This document shows positions 24,430 to 40,297 of a stretch of 64,000 nt of DNA, piece after piece. The notes beneath the pieces were generated by a model. That model was given only the letters and a program-made list of their open reading frames with translations. It was not told the origin of the DNA and did no database searches. The DNA is taken from assembly GCA_033239525.1 (NCBI GenBank), contig BSYO01000033.1, positions 13,488,901-13,552,900 of the forward strand. Reading direction: 5' to 3'. The translations under genes were made by a program, and so were the position numbers. Source of the DNA: Nepenthes gracilis. Taxonomy: Eukaryota; Streptophyta; Magnoliopsida; Caryophyllales; Nepenthaceae. Each line of letters opens with the position of its first letter. The first letter of the stretch is position 1.

Positions 24430-26397
24430 ACATCATTATTTGAATTTGTGAACTCATGTTTATGTTTCAAATTATTTGGGTTGAGACATATCAAGTCATG
24501 GTTCTTCCCCAAAATCTGACCTTGGGTCTCGCGCTAAGACAGTACTAGTTGGAGCCGCCTTTTGATATCCTGAAGATGCCCTGAAACACCACTAGAACAA
24601 GCTTGGCATTGTGCTTTCGAAAAAAGCAGAAAGGGCAATAAGATACCAAACAATGTTCAGTTGAAGCCGAGCAAGTTAAGTATCAAGCCAATTGAGTTTG
24701 TAGGACATCTCAGAGCAAAGAGGGAAGCATACTTCATTCGCTAGTCGAATCCCGTAGACGGTAATAAATTTCTTAGGAGGGATGTTGGCTCGCTCAATAG
24801 AAAGCGGAAGCAAAATGACGTAAGATATCGAGATTCTATTCGTAGCCTTGCATCCCACAGGATCCTCCACAATCATGATGGATGTAATCTCCATAGTTAA
24901 TGCGAGCTTTCAAGACGGTTGGAGCAATTGTGGATGCTACCACCTACGATTTTTGTAACCTTTTGTCATTGATAAAATCAGTTTGAGAATAGAAGAGAGA
25001 AGGAAGGCAAGGGAGTTGGATAAGAAGACAAAAGGGAAAGAACGTTTGAATGGCTCAGGATGCGCCAATTCATACAGGCTGACGTATGCACGTGTGCTCA
25101 AGCCGATGTGTGAGGTTAAGAACATTGGGATGCTCCAGTTTCTGGATCGACAGCAAGTCGTGCCCGATTATTGCCCCTGAAAAGTCAAAGCCATATGTTT
25201 CCACATTCTAAGAAGGCATACACCCGCCCATGAAAAGCTTAAACGCTAGAGGGAAGAGTCTATAGTGCATAAATGCAACGAAGACCAATGTGCTGCCTCA
25301 GGTCACAGCTCCCCAAACTTTACATTGATTCTTAAAGCTAGCGTTAGGATAGTATGGTCTTGGGATCCGAAGAAAGCAATACTGAGGCTTGGGCACGCCC
25401 TCAAATAAAATCGACACTGCAAGCTTAGGTCCTGGGAGAGTGGTCAACCTAGACAATTTCCTTGTCCATCCAATTGACCTAGTCGTCAGCTCCCTAGCCG
25501 GTATCAAAGAATCAAAAGCCTAAGTCAATACAGACCTCACCAATGGAACATTTGCTTGAATCGGCTACCTCAGGAAAGATAACAAGAATCTCTTTGTGGC
25601 TAATGGGTGGCCTCACCCACTTATCACGCCAAATTGCGAGCATTAAATGTCAAAACTCGTACCATTTGGTAGCATGTATTGGTTGATTACCCTTGCAATT
25701 TTGACGGCGGACGACAAACATCCAAATTTGCCATACACTGTATGAGGCCAATTAGGCAATACCTGTGTTGAATTGTGTCTCACTCTATTCCTTGCCTATA
25801 AATATTATTCTTCAACCTTGTGAAAGTTTTCCTTCTTACTAAGATTATAGAATATTTTTATCACTCTCACTTGTTTTTATCAATTATAACCCAAAAAGTC
25901 ATCTTAATCGTCCTTGAAAAATCAATATTTTCCTCGAGTACCATTCTTAATGTAAGATAATTTCTAACTTTCACTACTTTATTAAAATAATTTTGGCAAT
26001 ACAGATTCAAAAATACCTAGCTCTACACAACCTTGTTTTTTCAATGAACTCATTTGAACAACCTTGGCCTCTTAAGTAATGTCTCTATTAGTAAACTTGT
26101 CTGGATATAATAGTAAAAAGCCTATTTTAAAGTTTAAACGTAAAATAATTTAAATATTGGATGAGTTTACTTATAAATATTTTTAGATTTTATTTATATT
26201 TTATTTTATGGTTTATAGGATCAGAGTATAAGTTACTTTGATCAAACTTCTTTCTTTGCAACATCTCCTTTGGAAATCTAACCTTAGTTCATTTGCTCAC
26301 TAACTTGAAATAAGTGGATTAGTAGATCAGAAAGATAAAAATGAAAAAAAGAAAATAAAAAATCTGCTCGAGGGCACATGCCATGAGCCAAAACTCA
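24430..26397. other. Gene-free region, unassigned
   Basis: No recognisable protein domain. GCCTATAAATATTATTC near 25,795 is TATA-like. The block is probably retroelement debris, but I cannot assign it. Short ORFs at 24,676-24,894, 24,983-25,180 and 25,298-25,507 show no family signature. Confidence 0.4.
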
Positions 26398-26402
26398 CTG
26401 AT

Positions 26403-26885
26403 TGATACAAGCTCCATGGCGGTGATGGTAATCGACGGCAAGGAGATGATATTGACAACAGAATGGGAGATCAGCAGAGAAGGGAGACAAGATGAAAATG
26501 AATTCCACTGATACGAGCCGAGAGCTGTGGTAATGTCCTAGGGGTTCTGCTACGGTGAGGCCAAGAGGTAATGGCCGAGGACCCTGGTGCAGAGTGAAAT
26601 GGGAGGGGGAGAAAGAGAGACAGGGAGCAAGGAAATTAGGAAAGAGGGGAAAAGGGGAAGGGAAACCGAGAGAAAGAGAGAGAAAGGTAGAGAGGAGAGA
26701 GATGCAGAGAGAAAGCAAAATAGAGTAAGTGATATTTCTTCCTTCTCCTAATCAGCCAAACATGGCTTTATATACAAACTGTCCACATGAGGGGAGCGGG
26801 GCAGGAACCACTGTTAACTGAAGGAATAAAAATAAAAAAAACCAAGGAGAAAATGAGAAAAGGAAAAAATTAAAGGTTTGTAATA
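26403..26885 (-). repeat. 3' LTR of the chimeric retroelement
   Basis: It matches 30,568-31,054 in direct orientation, with about 6-8 differences per 100 bases by eye. It has a TATATAAAGCC promoter box near 26,763-26,775. Confidence 0.9.
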
Positions 26886-26949
26886 TTGCCGGCTCCTTCA
26901 AAGCAACCTTATCCTCGAGGTTGAACAAGAGAGGAGCCGGATGAAACTC
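26886..26949 (-). pseudogene. Remnant of pol 3' end and polypurine tract
   Basis: The last residues before the LTR read [12 protein letters not shown], a C-terminal signature I associate with plant Ty3-type pol, followed by the purine-rich GAAGGAGCCGG. All other pol domains (protease, RT, integrase) are absent. Confidence 0.6.
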
Positions 26950-27116
26950 AGCAACGGCTTTTGCTCTTATTCCAGAGGCAAAAATCTCCAGAAGTAAAAG
27001 TGCAGGTACTGGCCCAGCACCTAGGGAAAAGGACAGCACATATAGAACAGTTCCGAGGACAGCAAGAGGACCAGAATAGGGTGCCAGAACCTTCCATGTG
27101 AAGGTCAAAGACAGCA
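26950..27116 (-). pseudogene. pGlcT fragment, C-terminal part
   Basis: The frame resumes with [15 protein letters not shown] and continues through the helix [20 protein letters not shown] to [13 protein letters not shown]. This is the sugar-transporter motif near helices 10-11 of plastidic glucose transporters. It continues the transporter piece at 27,525-28,390 after the GLDP insert; the eight residues LSL(S/T)FTWK are present on both sides of that insert. Confidence 0.88.
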
Positions 27117-27524
27117 GCACATGATGTGGTGGCAGAAAAGGCACCAAGTGTTTCTTCACTCCAATAGGTCTCATTCCAAGACCTCCTCCACCATGTGGAA
27201 TACAAAAGGATTTGTGGAGACCAACCTATGCATTCATGTTCGCTCCATCCATGTAAACTTGACTTCCATTATCATGAATTATTTCACAAATCTCATCAAT
27301 TCCTTCTTCATAAACTCCATGAGTTGAAGGGTATGTAACCACGAGAGTAGGCAAATTGTCCTTGTTTGTTTCAGCAGCCTTTCTCGAGTCTTCAATATTA
27401 ATGTTCCCCTTAGCATCAGTTCCAACTGACACCATTTCCATTCCACACATGGCAGCACTAGCAGGAGTTGTTCCGTGTGCTGAGACAGGTATGATGCATA
27501 CATTACGGTGATTATCTTCTCTCG
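27117..27524 (-). pseudogene. GLDP (glycine decarboxylase P-protein) fragment
   Basis: The translation has the P-protein signatures [50 protein letters not shown] and CIPHGGGG, then PIGVKKHL. P-protein is the PLP-dependent subunit of the mitochondrial glycine cleavage system. About 17 residues between VGL and HKSF are missing in frame; the HK(T/S)F lysine that carries PLP in the family is still present. One stop (TAG at 27,226) replaces the glutamine after NMNA. It lies inside the pGlcT segment, flanked by near-identical 24-bp repeats. It is a non-functional fragment of about 136 codons. Confidence 0.92.
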
Positions 27525-28390
27525 CCTTCCATGTGAAGGACAAAGACAACCGCAACATTGAAGCAGCCCTTCCAGAGAAACTTGTGACCAGTAGACTTAT
27601 TCTTCCTTGCTTATCCATCAATGATGATGCAATAGTAGTACCAAAAACATTTGCCGCTCCTACTAAGGCACTGGCTGCAACATCAGATGCAATTCCAGCA
27701 CTGTGAAACCAGCCAACTTCTTCTCTAGCCATGCATAACTTCTGAAACTCTTTCCTTTCCAAAAAGGGTAGTGATCGCTTTCTCAGCTTCTGAAATCTTC
27801 CCTTACTGGAGAAGCCACCGAGGGCTTTCTGGACTAAGTGCCATCCCAAGTGCCAACAGAAATGATGGAACAACCGCAATACGGAACATTGTCCTCCACC
27901 ATCGAGGGTTTCCGGCCAAGGGTAATCCAACCACTAATGCAGCAAGAATGCCGATGCAGATAAAAAGCTGATTGACAGAGCCAAGTGCACCCCAAATTTT
28001 AGTTAGTGAGATCTCAGAGATGTATAGTGGCATTAGTGCAAATGATATGCCAATTTCAATGCCACAAAGTAACCGGCCAATCATCATTGTCTGAACACTT
28101 TGTGCGGTAGCACAGGCAAAGGCTCCGATTGCAAGAGGAATTACATCTAGTTGGAAGGTCTTTGTTCTGCCAAACTTATTAGCCAATGATCCACCAGTGA
28201 ATGAACCCACAGTTGCGCCTGCAAGTAATGTGCTAACAACCCACCCTTGTAAGACAGTGTTCCTAGAAATACCAAGACCACTGGACAGGTAATCTAGAGC
28301 ACCATTGACCACACCTAAGTGATACCCAAACAGAATAGCTCCCAAACAAACAACACCAACATAGGGCAGAACTGATGCAGAAGGTTTGCA
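27525..28390 (-). pseudogene. pGlcT (plastidic glucose transporter) fragment
   Basis: Starting at KPSASVLPYVGV, the frame covers the first MFS half: GAILFGYHLGVVNGALDYL, the SLANKFGRTK loop, IGRLLCGIEIGIS, YISEIS, and [10 protein letters not shown]. This is the conserved series of the plastid-envelope glucose transporter pGlcT, a sugar-porter family member. A TAA at 27,803 replaces a glutamine, after which [10 protein letters not shown] continues in frame. Near 27,715 about 50 expected residues are missing and the frame changes, resuming at [16 protein letters not shown] through SLMDKQGR to LSLSFTWK. Native pGlcT genes are intron-rich; this copy has none, pointing to capture from mRNA. Confidence 0.92.
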
Positions 28391-28394
28391 TTGG

Positions 28395-28525
28395 CAGGTC
28401 TTAAAATCCTCCAATGTCGAGATTATTTGCTCTACAACCATGGATGGAGTTGCAAGCCTTGTTTGGTAAGCATATGCAAAATCACGGATCTCTAAGTACC
28501 GAAATGATGCAGTCAAATCTTCAAT
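28395..28525 (-). pseudogene. FAAH (fatty acid amide hydrolase) fragment
   Basis: A stretch of about 44 residues reads TASFRYLEIRDFAYAYQTRL then ATPSMVVEQIIST. This corresponds to the region just upstream of the amidase domain of plant N-acylethanolamine-degrading FAAH (SFRYWKIRDYAYAY in Arabidopsis, from memory). It is fused in frame to NLP upstream and pGlcT downstream. It is too short for catalysis and lacks the Ser-Ser-Lys triad. The assignment rests on one short region, so it is less certain than its neighbours. Confidence 0.75.
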
Positions 28526-29715
28526 TGAATTAGTTGGTGGTGATACATTATTTGATTCAATGTTTAAATCAAGATTTTCAACCTTGGGCACATCAATAAT
28601 TTCCATACATGTCCTTTCCTCTTCCACTACTTTTCCAAAGGCAACCCTGAGGCTCTGGAAATGCAGTTTCATTACTGCCAATATGGAGTTCCCCAATTCA
28701 TGTTGCTCTGAACTATCTGTTATGCTAGTGGGCAGACAAAATTCAAGGACATAGTCATCATTTCCTGTGTGTTTGCTCCTCAAACAAATAGCAAAACAAC
28801 TCGTTATCCCAAACATGCATGCATAATGCACTAAAGGGTACTCAGTTTTGCAGATTGGGCAATATCTCCACAAAAATACATGCCGAGGGATGAAAATGCC
28901 CTCCCAGTAACACCCTGGCCTCTCTGTAAATGATACTCAGCACAGGCTTCATAGAAACCCCACACGTCAACATCTACAACATAGAATGCAGTAGCAAAGT
29001 TCGACATGTAGACCTGCTCCATGCAGCGTCCATCAAAACTAGAAGAGCTGTTCTTCCAGACACCACCATAGGCTAGAGCACTCCTATGCCTACGCAGAAT
29101 CCATGTCTGTGCGGGAGGTAATTTGTAAGTTTCACATTCCTCTATTAGTGCTTCCAAGATTTCAGCAAATGCATTTTGGCGACCTTCATTGCAAATCTGG
29201 ATTTTAGGATAATCCAATATTCCTAAAGTTCTCAGATTGACTGCCTCAAGAGCCTTGCATACTTTATCAACCTCAGGAGCATAGTTAATTGTCTGTGAAT
29301 TCACTATGAGCTCAAGTACACCCACACTAGTCCGGCCTGAAGGTTCAAACACAGGAAAAGCTAAGCTCCCTTGAGCAATATAGTGCTTCGCATGGGTAAG
29401 TCGTAGATACTCCTTGCGAGAGTAGTATTGCACATTTGGCGTCCATTCTAGCAGTTTTGGACTGAAAATACGCCCAGGAAGGCCAAGGGGTCCATCACAC
29501 TCCCCATCCACAGAGAATATATTCATTAGAGAGACAGCCCAAAACTGATGCAGTCTATTACTCTGTGGACCAAGAACAAAAGGTTTCCCTGAAGCTGTAG
29601 CATATTGTTTTCCACTCCTTACAGGCGCCCAAGCCTAAGCCAAAATCTGATGTTGCTCAGAGAGGCAATCAATTTTGTCCCGCAACGGAGGGATTGACTG
29701 CCTTGCTGGGAGTTC
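28526..29715 (-). pseudogene. NIN-like protein (NLP) GAF-like region fragment
   Basis: The frame matches the N-terminal nitrate-responsive region of NLP transcription factors: AWAPVRSGKQYATASGKPFVL, FSVDGE, LGLPGRIF, LEWTPNVQYYSRKEYLRL, VFEPSGRTSVGVLELI, YAPEVDKVCKALEAVNL, then TEYPLVHYACMFG and LHFQSLRVA. A TAG at 29,635 sits where glutamine is expected, and one frame change occurs near 28,857. The DNA-binding RWP-RK and PB1 domains are absent. About 390 codons are present without introns. It is closest to the NLP4/5/7 type by eye. Confidence 0.9.
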
Positions 29716-30318
29716 GGAAGGAATAGGGTTGAAAAGGCTCAATAAGTAGTCCAGTTCAATGGAATAGGCAAGTTGTGTCATCGTTTGTACAGAATTGGCT
29801 GCATCGATTATCAAGCGTGAGATCTGGAATGGTAGGCTTGGAAGAGAAAGTTTGCTGAGCAGAACTATGGTGGAGTTAGTGGATGGCTGAGAAAGTGGGT
29901 AGTGTGGTGAATAGGTTCGACCCGCCTCCAGTGTTTCCTCGCCTGACTTTTCCAAACCGGTAATTTTCGGTAATGGTAGAGGCTCCAAGGAGTGTAAATG
30001 CTGGAAGTGTGGCAGGCAGTGGACATGCGAGCCTTCAGCATCAGCAGTGCGAAAATTTCCAAAAGTTTGGGATAAAGTTTCGGGAGTGGAAGCCGAAATC
30101 AATGATGAAGTTGAAGACGACGAGGAATTTGTAGTTGGCAATGGTAGTCGGTCGAGGCGGTTGGGGCAAGATGACCTAATTTGTTCTGGGATAAGACCAG
30201 AAACGGCTATTTGAGGAACGGGTGGTGGTACGGAACCAGTGATGGAAGGAATTGCAGGTAGAGGAAAGTGACAATGGGAAGCCATCATAGATGAAGCTTC
30301 AGAAAGCGAAAAGTTTAC
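29716..30318 (-). pseudogene. Ser/Pro-rich segment between gag-like start and NLP
   Basis: The frame is continuous with both neighbours. It holds a proline-rich stretch (GSVPPPVPQIAVSGLIPEQI), a serine run and no domain I recognise. It could be the middle of the element's own gag, more of the NLP N-terminus, or a fifth captured gene. A methionine pair lies at 30,283-30,288. Confidence 0.5.
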
Positions 30319-30582
30319 TTACCGGTTAGCGTATTGCTCGAAGCTGTGGAGTGATTTGCTGAGTTCTACCATGGATGAGCTGAGTTCGGTGCAGGACGAC
30401 CGGATCTGTACAGTTGTTGAAACCGCGGTGGACATGCGGGCGCCAAATCAGTTGGTAGCTTGTCGAAGGTCCTTCATCGCGTTGGCCAGTTCGGCAATGG
30501 CCGCTTTGAGTGCGTCGAGTGCTCGTTCTTCGTTCTCCTCCGCCTTTCTCTCAACGAGAGTACCAAATGATACGGGATCCAT
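30319..30582 (-). pseudogene. gag-like N-terminus of the chimeric element
   Basis: The ATG at 30,580-30,582 lies at the inner end of the 5' LTR. The frame is a predicted coiled coil (ERKAEENEERALDALKAAIA) followed by STTVQIRSSCTELSSSMVEL. A TGA at 30,448 stands where tryptophan would fit and a TAA at 30,319 where glutamine would fit. This looks like the N-terminal helix of a Ty3-type gag, fused downstream to the captured sequence. Confidence 0.6.
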
Positions 30583-31054
30583 GGCGGTGACGGTAATCGA
30601 CGGCAAGGAGATGATATTGACAACAGAAGGGGAGATCAGCAGAGGAGGGAGACGAGGTGAAAATGAATTCCACTGATACGAGCCGAGAGCTATGGTAATG
30701 TCCGAGGGGTTCTGCTACGGTGAGGCCGAGAGGTAATGGCCGAGGACCCTGGTGCAGAGTGAAATGGGAGGGGGAGAAAGAGAGACAGGGAGTAGGGAAA
30801 TTAGAAAAAAGGGAAAAAGGGGAAGGGAAACCGAGAGAGAGAAAGAGAGAGAAAGGCAGAGAGGAGAGAGGCGCAGAGAGAAAGCAAAATAGAGTAAGTG
30901 ATATTTCTTCCTTCTCCTAATCAGCCAAACATGGCTTTATATACAAATTGTCCACATGAGGGAAGCGGGGTAGGAACTACTGTTAATCGAAGGAATAAAA
31001 ATAAAACAAACTAAAGAGAAAATAAAAAAAGAAAAAAATTAAAGGTTCGTATTA
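30568..31054 (-). repeat. 5' LTR of the chimeric retroelement
   Basis: Direct repeat of 26,403-26,885. The TATA-like box (reverse complement of GGCTTTATATACAAATT) is near 30,931-30,946. The transcription direction is leftward, away from the cyclophilin gene. Confidence 0.9.
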
Positions 31055-32085
31055 CTGACGGTGTGGTCTTTTCCCCAATCTCCCAGTCCAAGCCATCAGC
31101 GAAGGCATCGCCATGGTCGTTGCGCGCGCTATGCAGACGGTAGCCTCTAGCTCCCCTCCCCCCCGGGACATATTTGTGAATTCTCTTTTTCATTTTTCGT
31201 CTTTTCGTTTGTCTTCTGCTAGTTGCTTTCATCTTGTCCTTACGCACTGCTCTTCGTCGATATTCTTTTTTCGTTTAACTTAGAAGTCATTCATCGTAGT
31301 TCGGAAAAAGTCGATCTTTTCCCAACAGCTGGTTCTGCATTCGTCCTTACACCTTCGCGTTTGTCGCTTCTTCTGCATGTGCATCTTCGATCTACCTAAG
31401 AGTGAGTTATAAGTGGCGGATTGAGAGATATAGTTGCATACATTCTAATAATTTGCTGTTGCGTGACACGCACTCCCGGTATGTCGTGTAATCTTTCCTT
31501 GAACATTCTCTTGTTCATATTGGTGGGTTGTCGGGAATTCCCCCTTCTACTCGCGGCTGGTTGGTTGTCCAGTACAAAATCTTAAACATAATCTTGCGCC
31601 TTTTGTTGTGCGTATCACCATTTGAATGCCCAAAGCTAATGTATTCTGCAAATCCCACTTGGAAACGGTGAAATTTCCGGAAGAGCAAGGCTCCGAACAT
31701 ATTTTGCATTATGCGTACTACTATCAAGTGTGTAACAGTTTCGGTAACATGCTTCCCGTGGGTAGAATGGGCAGCCAACTAAGAATATCCTTAAATACAA
31801 TTTTACCGAAAGAGATTGAGTTTTTTACCATAAACAGAAAAAATTGAAGAACATATACATATACATATATATATATATAATAAGCTAGAGGAAGAAAAGA
31901 AAACTAAAACTTGGTTTGTATTCAATGGCCTGTAGAAAATCTGGAAGTGTAATCTGTCTATAAAGCTTGAGTTGTGTTACTGTTTCAACTTTGGTGGGCT
32001 TGATCTTTTCATGCACCATCCCTATTCGAACATTTCTTGTTTAGTTGATCACATGAGCTATATATAATTTCTATTGGTGTTTCAG
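31055..32085 (+). other. Region between chimeric element and cyclophilin exon a
   Basis: It holds the putative first exon at 31,113, a good GTGAGT donor-like site near 31,404, and an (AT)n run at 31,863-31,880. It probably contains the cyclophilin first exon and first intron. The native promoter, if upstream, has been pushed about 4.65 kb away by the retroelement. Confidence 0.45.
31113..31172 (+). CDS. Candidate first exon (transit peptide) of the cyclophilin gene
   Basis: An ATG at 31,113 opens MVVARAMQTVASSSPPPRDI, a Ser/Ala/Arg-rich stretch like a plastid transit peptide. A GTGAAT donor after 31,172 would join in phase 0 to the exon at 32,086. The open frame itself continues to a stop near 31,279. 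This is a guess: other donors and a different first exon are possible. The position is only about 55 bp from the chimeric retroelement. Confidence 0.3.
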
Positions 32086-38459
<6,374 letters not shown>

Positions 38460-38805
38460 AGTTAATAGTCATCTCAGCAGGGCTGACTTGCCGTTTTAAT
38501 CTCAGTTTATCTTCTTTTAGCTTTGTGGATGGGTGATGGGAGCGAGGTGTACCATGTATGGACTGTATTAGTGGCATTTCCTGCCAAACATACCGATTAC
38601 AATAGTGTGTGGGCAGAATTGTATTTCCCTGGGCGAATATGATTGTATGGCCGCCCTCTGAATCTTTCATCAAGCCGTGAATGTTCGCCAACTTCAATGT
38701 TCTCAATCAGGCATATCTCTTTTAAATAAGGAGGCCGATGAATGAGAATTTTTCATATCACCATTACCACAATCAATATTCCGTTTTGCTTAAAAAGGAA
38801 ACACG

Positions 38806-38836
<31 letters not shown>

Positions 38837-40094
38837 ATTGACAATTTAATTAATAATGGGTTTAGCCGAAATTCCTATTGACCTGAACCCACCAGCCCAG
38901 CTGAGATCATAGTGATAGGTTCAAGTTGTTAGAGACTGAGTTGTCGACTGTTCTATCCAGAGATTGGACAGCCATTAATTAGGCTAAACTCAAAAGCTTC
39001 AACAATAAGCCATGTGACCAACTTGGTCAGAGTACGATTGCACTGGAAGAGACCGACAAAAGTTAGAAGGGGCACATTATGAAAGGGCAGACTTTTAAAC
39101 TTGATAGTTGATCTTTGATAGTTGGTTAAACTTTGGAATATGATCACAAAAGTGTTTCAATAGTCAAATATGGTAACCAATTAGAAAAACCGATAACATT
39201 TTAGGGAAACAGTCATTAATTTTTTTCCAAAAAACAGCCAGGGACTTCATAGGAGAACAGCCACTAGTAATTCACAAATTTGCGTTTCAACAGTGCAAAT
39301 TAGAGCAACAATAGCTCCTTGGCTTCACTACGTTGTATTAGCATATCTTTATGATGCTGATGATGATACCTACCTATGTATGTGGGTGATGCAACTATGA
39401 GCTTTATGTGATTTGTCCATTGATGTACGCTATGTAATGGGATTAACGATGCCCGTCTGAGAATCATTTTCCTCAAGTTGAGAGTAGGAGTTGATCATAG
39501 GTCTCTTCGAACAACACTTGGACATTTACCAACTATGCCAACTGGTATCTAGTAAAGGACATGCTGTACCGTTTCTCACTAGTCATGTGTGAGACCAAAA
39601 ATGATGAAGCTAGAAAAAAAGATCAACTTTTACGTTCCTCTAAATAGACTTTTCCTCGGCACTGGCATGTTGTTTATTAATAAAAATAGTGTTTTTGATA
39701 GACGCCACAAATACATGCATCCTCCTAGCAGTAGTGAAAACACACGATTGACTGACAAAGTTTCATCTACATTAATCTTTCGAATGTTAAAGAACCTTTC
39801 AAAAGAAAAGAAACAAGGCTAAGGAAATCACTAGGCACATAGAACTCATTTAAGTACAAAAATAAAGGAATACAAATGAGAATTATGAACAATGCTAACC
39901 CACTGTTGACAAACCAGTGTACCATTCAATTTGCATTCATACCCTTCTGTTTGAATTTTTACGCTCCAATTTCCATTCTCTTACATCTCCTAACAAAAAG
40001 CCAAACTGGCTGAAAGAAGGGTCTTACTTACTGTCTTACTAGTCAACGGCATACCTTATTGCTTGCTGATATGGACACAGTTGAATACGATAGC
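38460..40094. other. Intergenic region between two convergent genes
   Basis: It holds the 3' flanks of the cyclophilin (+) and CHMP7-like (-) genes. A TTA/TTTA simple repeat lies near 38,809-38,834. ORFs at 38,953-39,147 and 39,589-39,822 show no domain. Confidence 0.6.
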
Positions 40095-40297
40095 TCAGCA
40101 GCAGTCTGCAAGCTTGAGACCTGATACAGCATCAGCTATTGAATCTGCAGTCTCTGAAACCTCTGCTTTCCTTTCAGCTTCATCTATGTGATAGTTAGAA
40201 GCTGAAACTAATGAATCTTCTGCTCTGATTTCCAACTCAAGCCTCGTCAACTCTTCTTTAATATCATCATCCTCATCATCAGCATATGATGTTGGTT
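40095..40297 (-). CDS. CHMP7-like last exon (acidic C-terminus, stop)
   Basis: It follows TAACAG. It encodes an acidic stretch ([20 protein letters not shown]) and ends GLKLADCC with TGA at 40,095-40,097. An acidic tail after the core is usual in ESCRT-III subunits. Confidence 0.9.

Larger units (their letters stand above)
26403..31054 (-). mobile_element. LTR retroelement carrying pieces of four host genes
   Basis: Direct repeats of 483 and 487 bp bound the element. Read on the minus strand they run from T(G/A)ATACGAACC to TTGTATCA or CGTATCA. Flanks are CTGAT (26,398-26,402) and CTGAC (31,055-31,059), an imperfect 5-bp TSD. After the 5' LTR comes TTTGGTACTC, a decayed tRNA-Met primer site, then a gag-like start. 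Before the 3' LTR is a pol-tail and purine-tract remnant (LEDKVALKE, then GAAGGAGCCGGCA). The body holds sense-oriented, intronless NLP, FAAH, pGlcT and GLDP segments in place of pol. Multi-gene transduction by an LTR element is known from maize Bs1; this is an independent, richer example. Confidence 0.9.

Noticed and set aside
24676..25507. Several 60-72 residue ORFs on both strands
   Set aside because: There is no family signature and no codon or splice evidence. The region looks like old repeat sequence.
26948..27205. Second frame over the GLDP and pGlcT pieces
   Set aside because: It is a shadow of the frame that shows P-protein and transporter motifs.
26403..31054. Pack-MULE or Helitron as carrier of the captured gene pieces
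   Set aside because: The ends are direct repeats with TGATAC.../...GTATCA termini and a gag-like start. No long terminal inverted repeats or Helitron 3' hairpin were seen, and the pieces lack introns.
31626..31847. 73-residue ORF as cyclophilin first exon
   Set aside because: It does not resemble a transit peptide, and no phase-0 donor near its end joins the exon at 32,086 convincingly.
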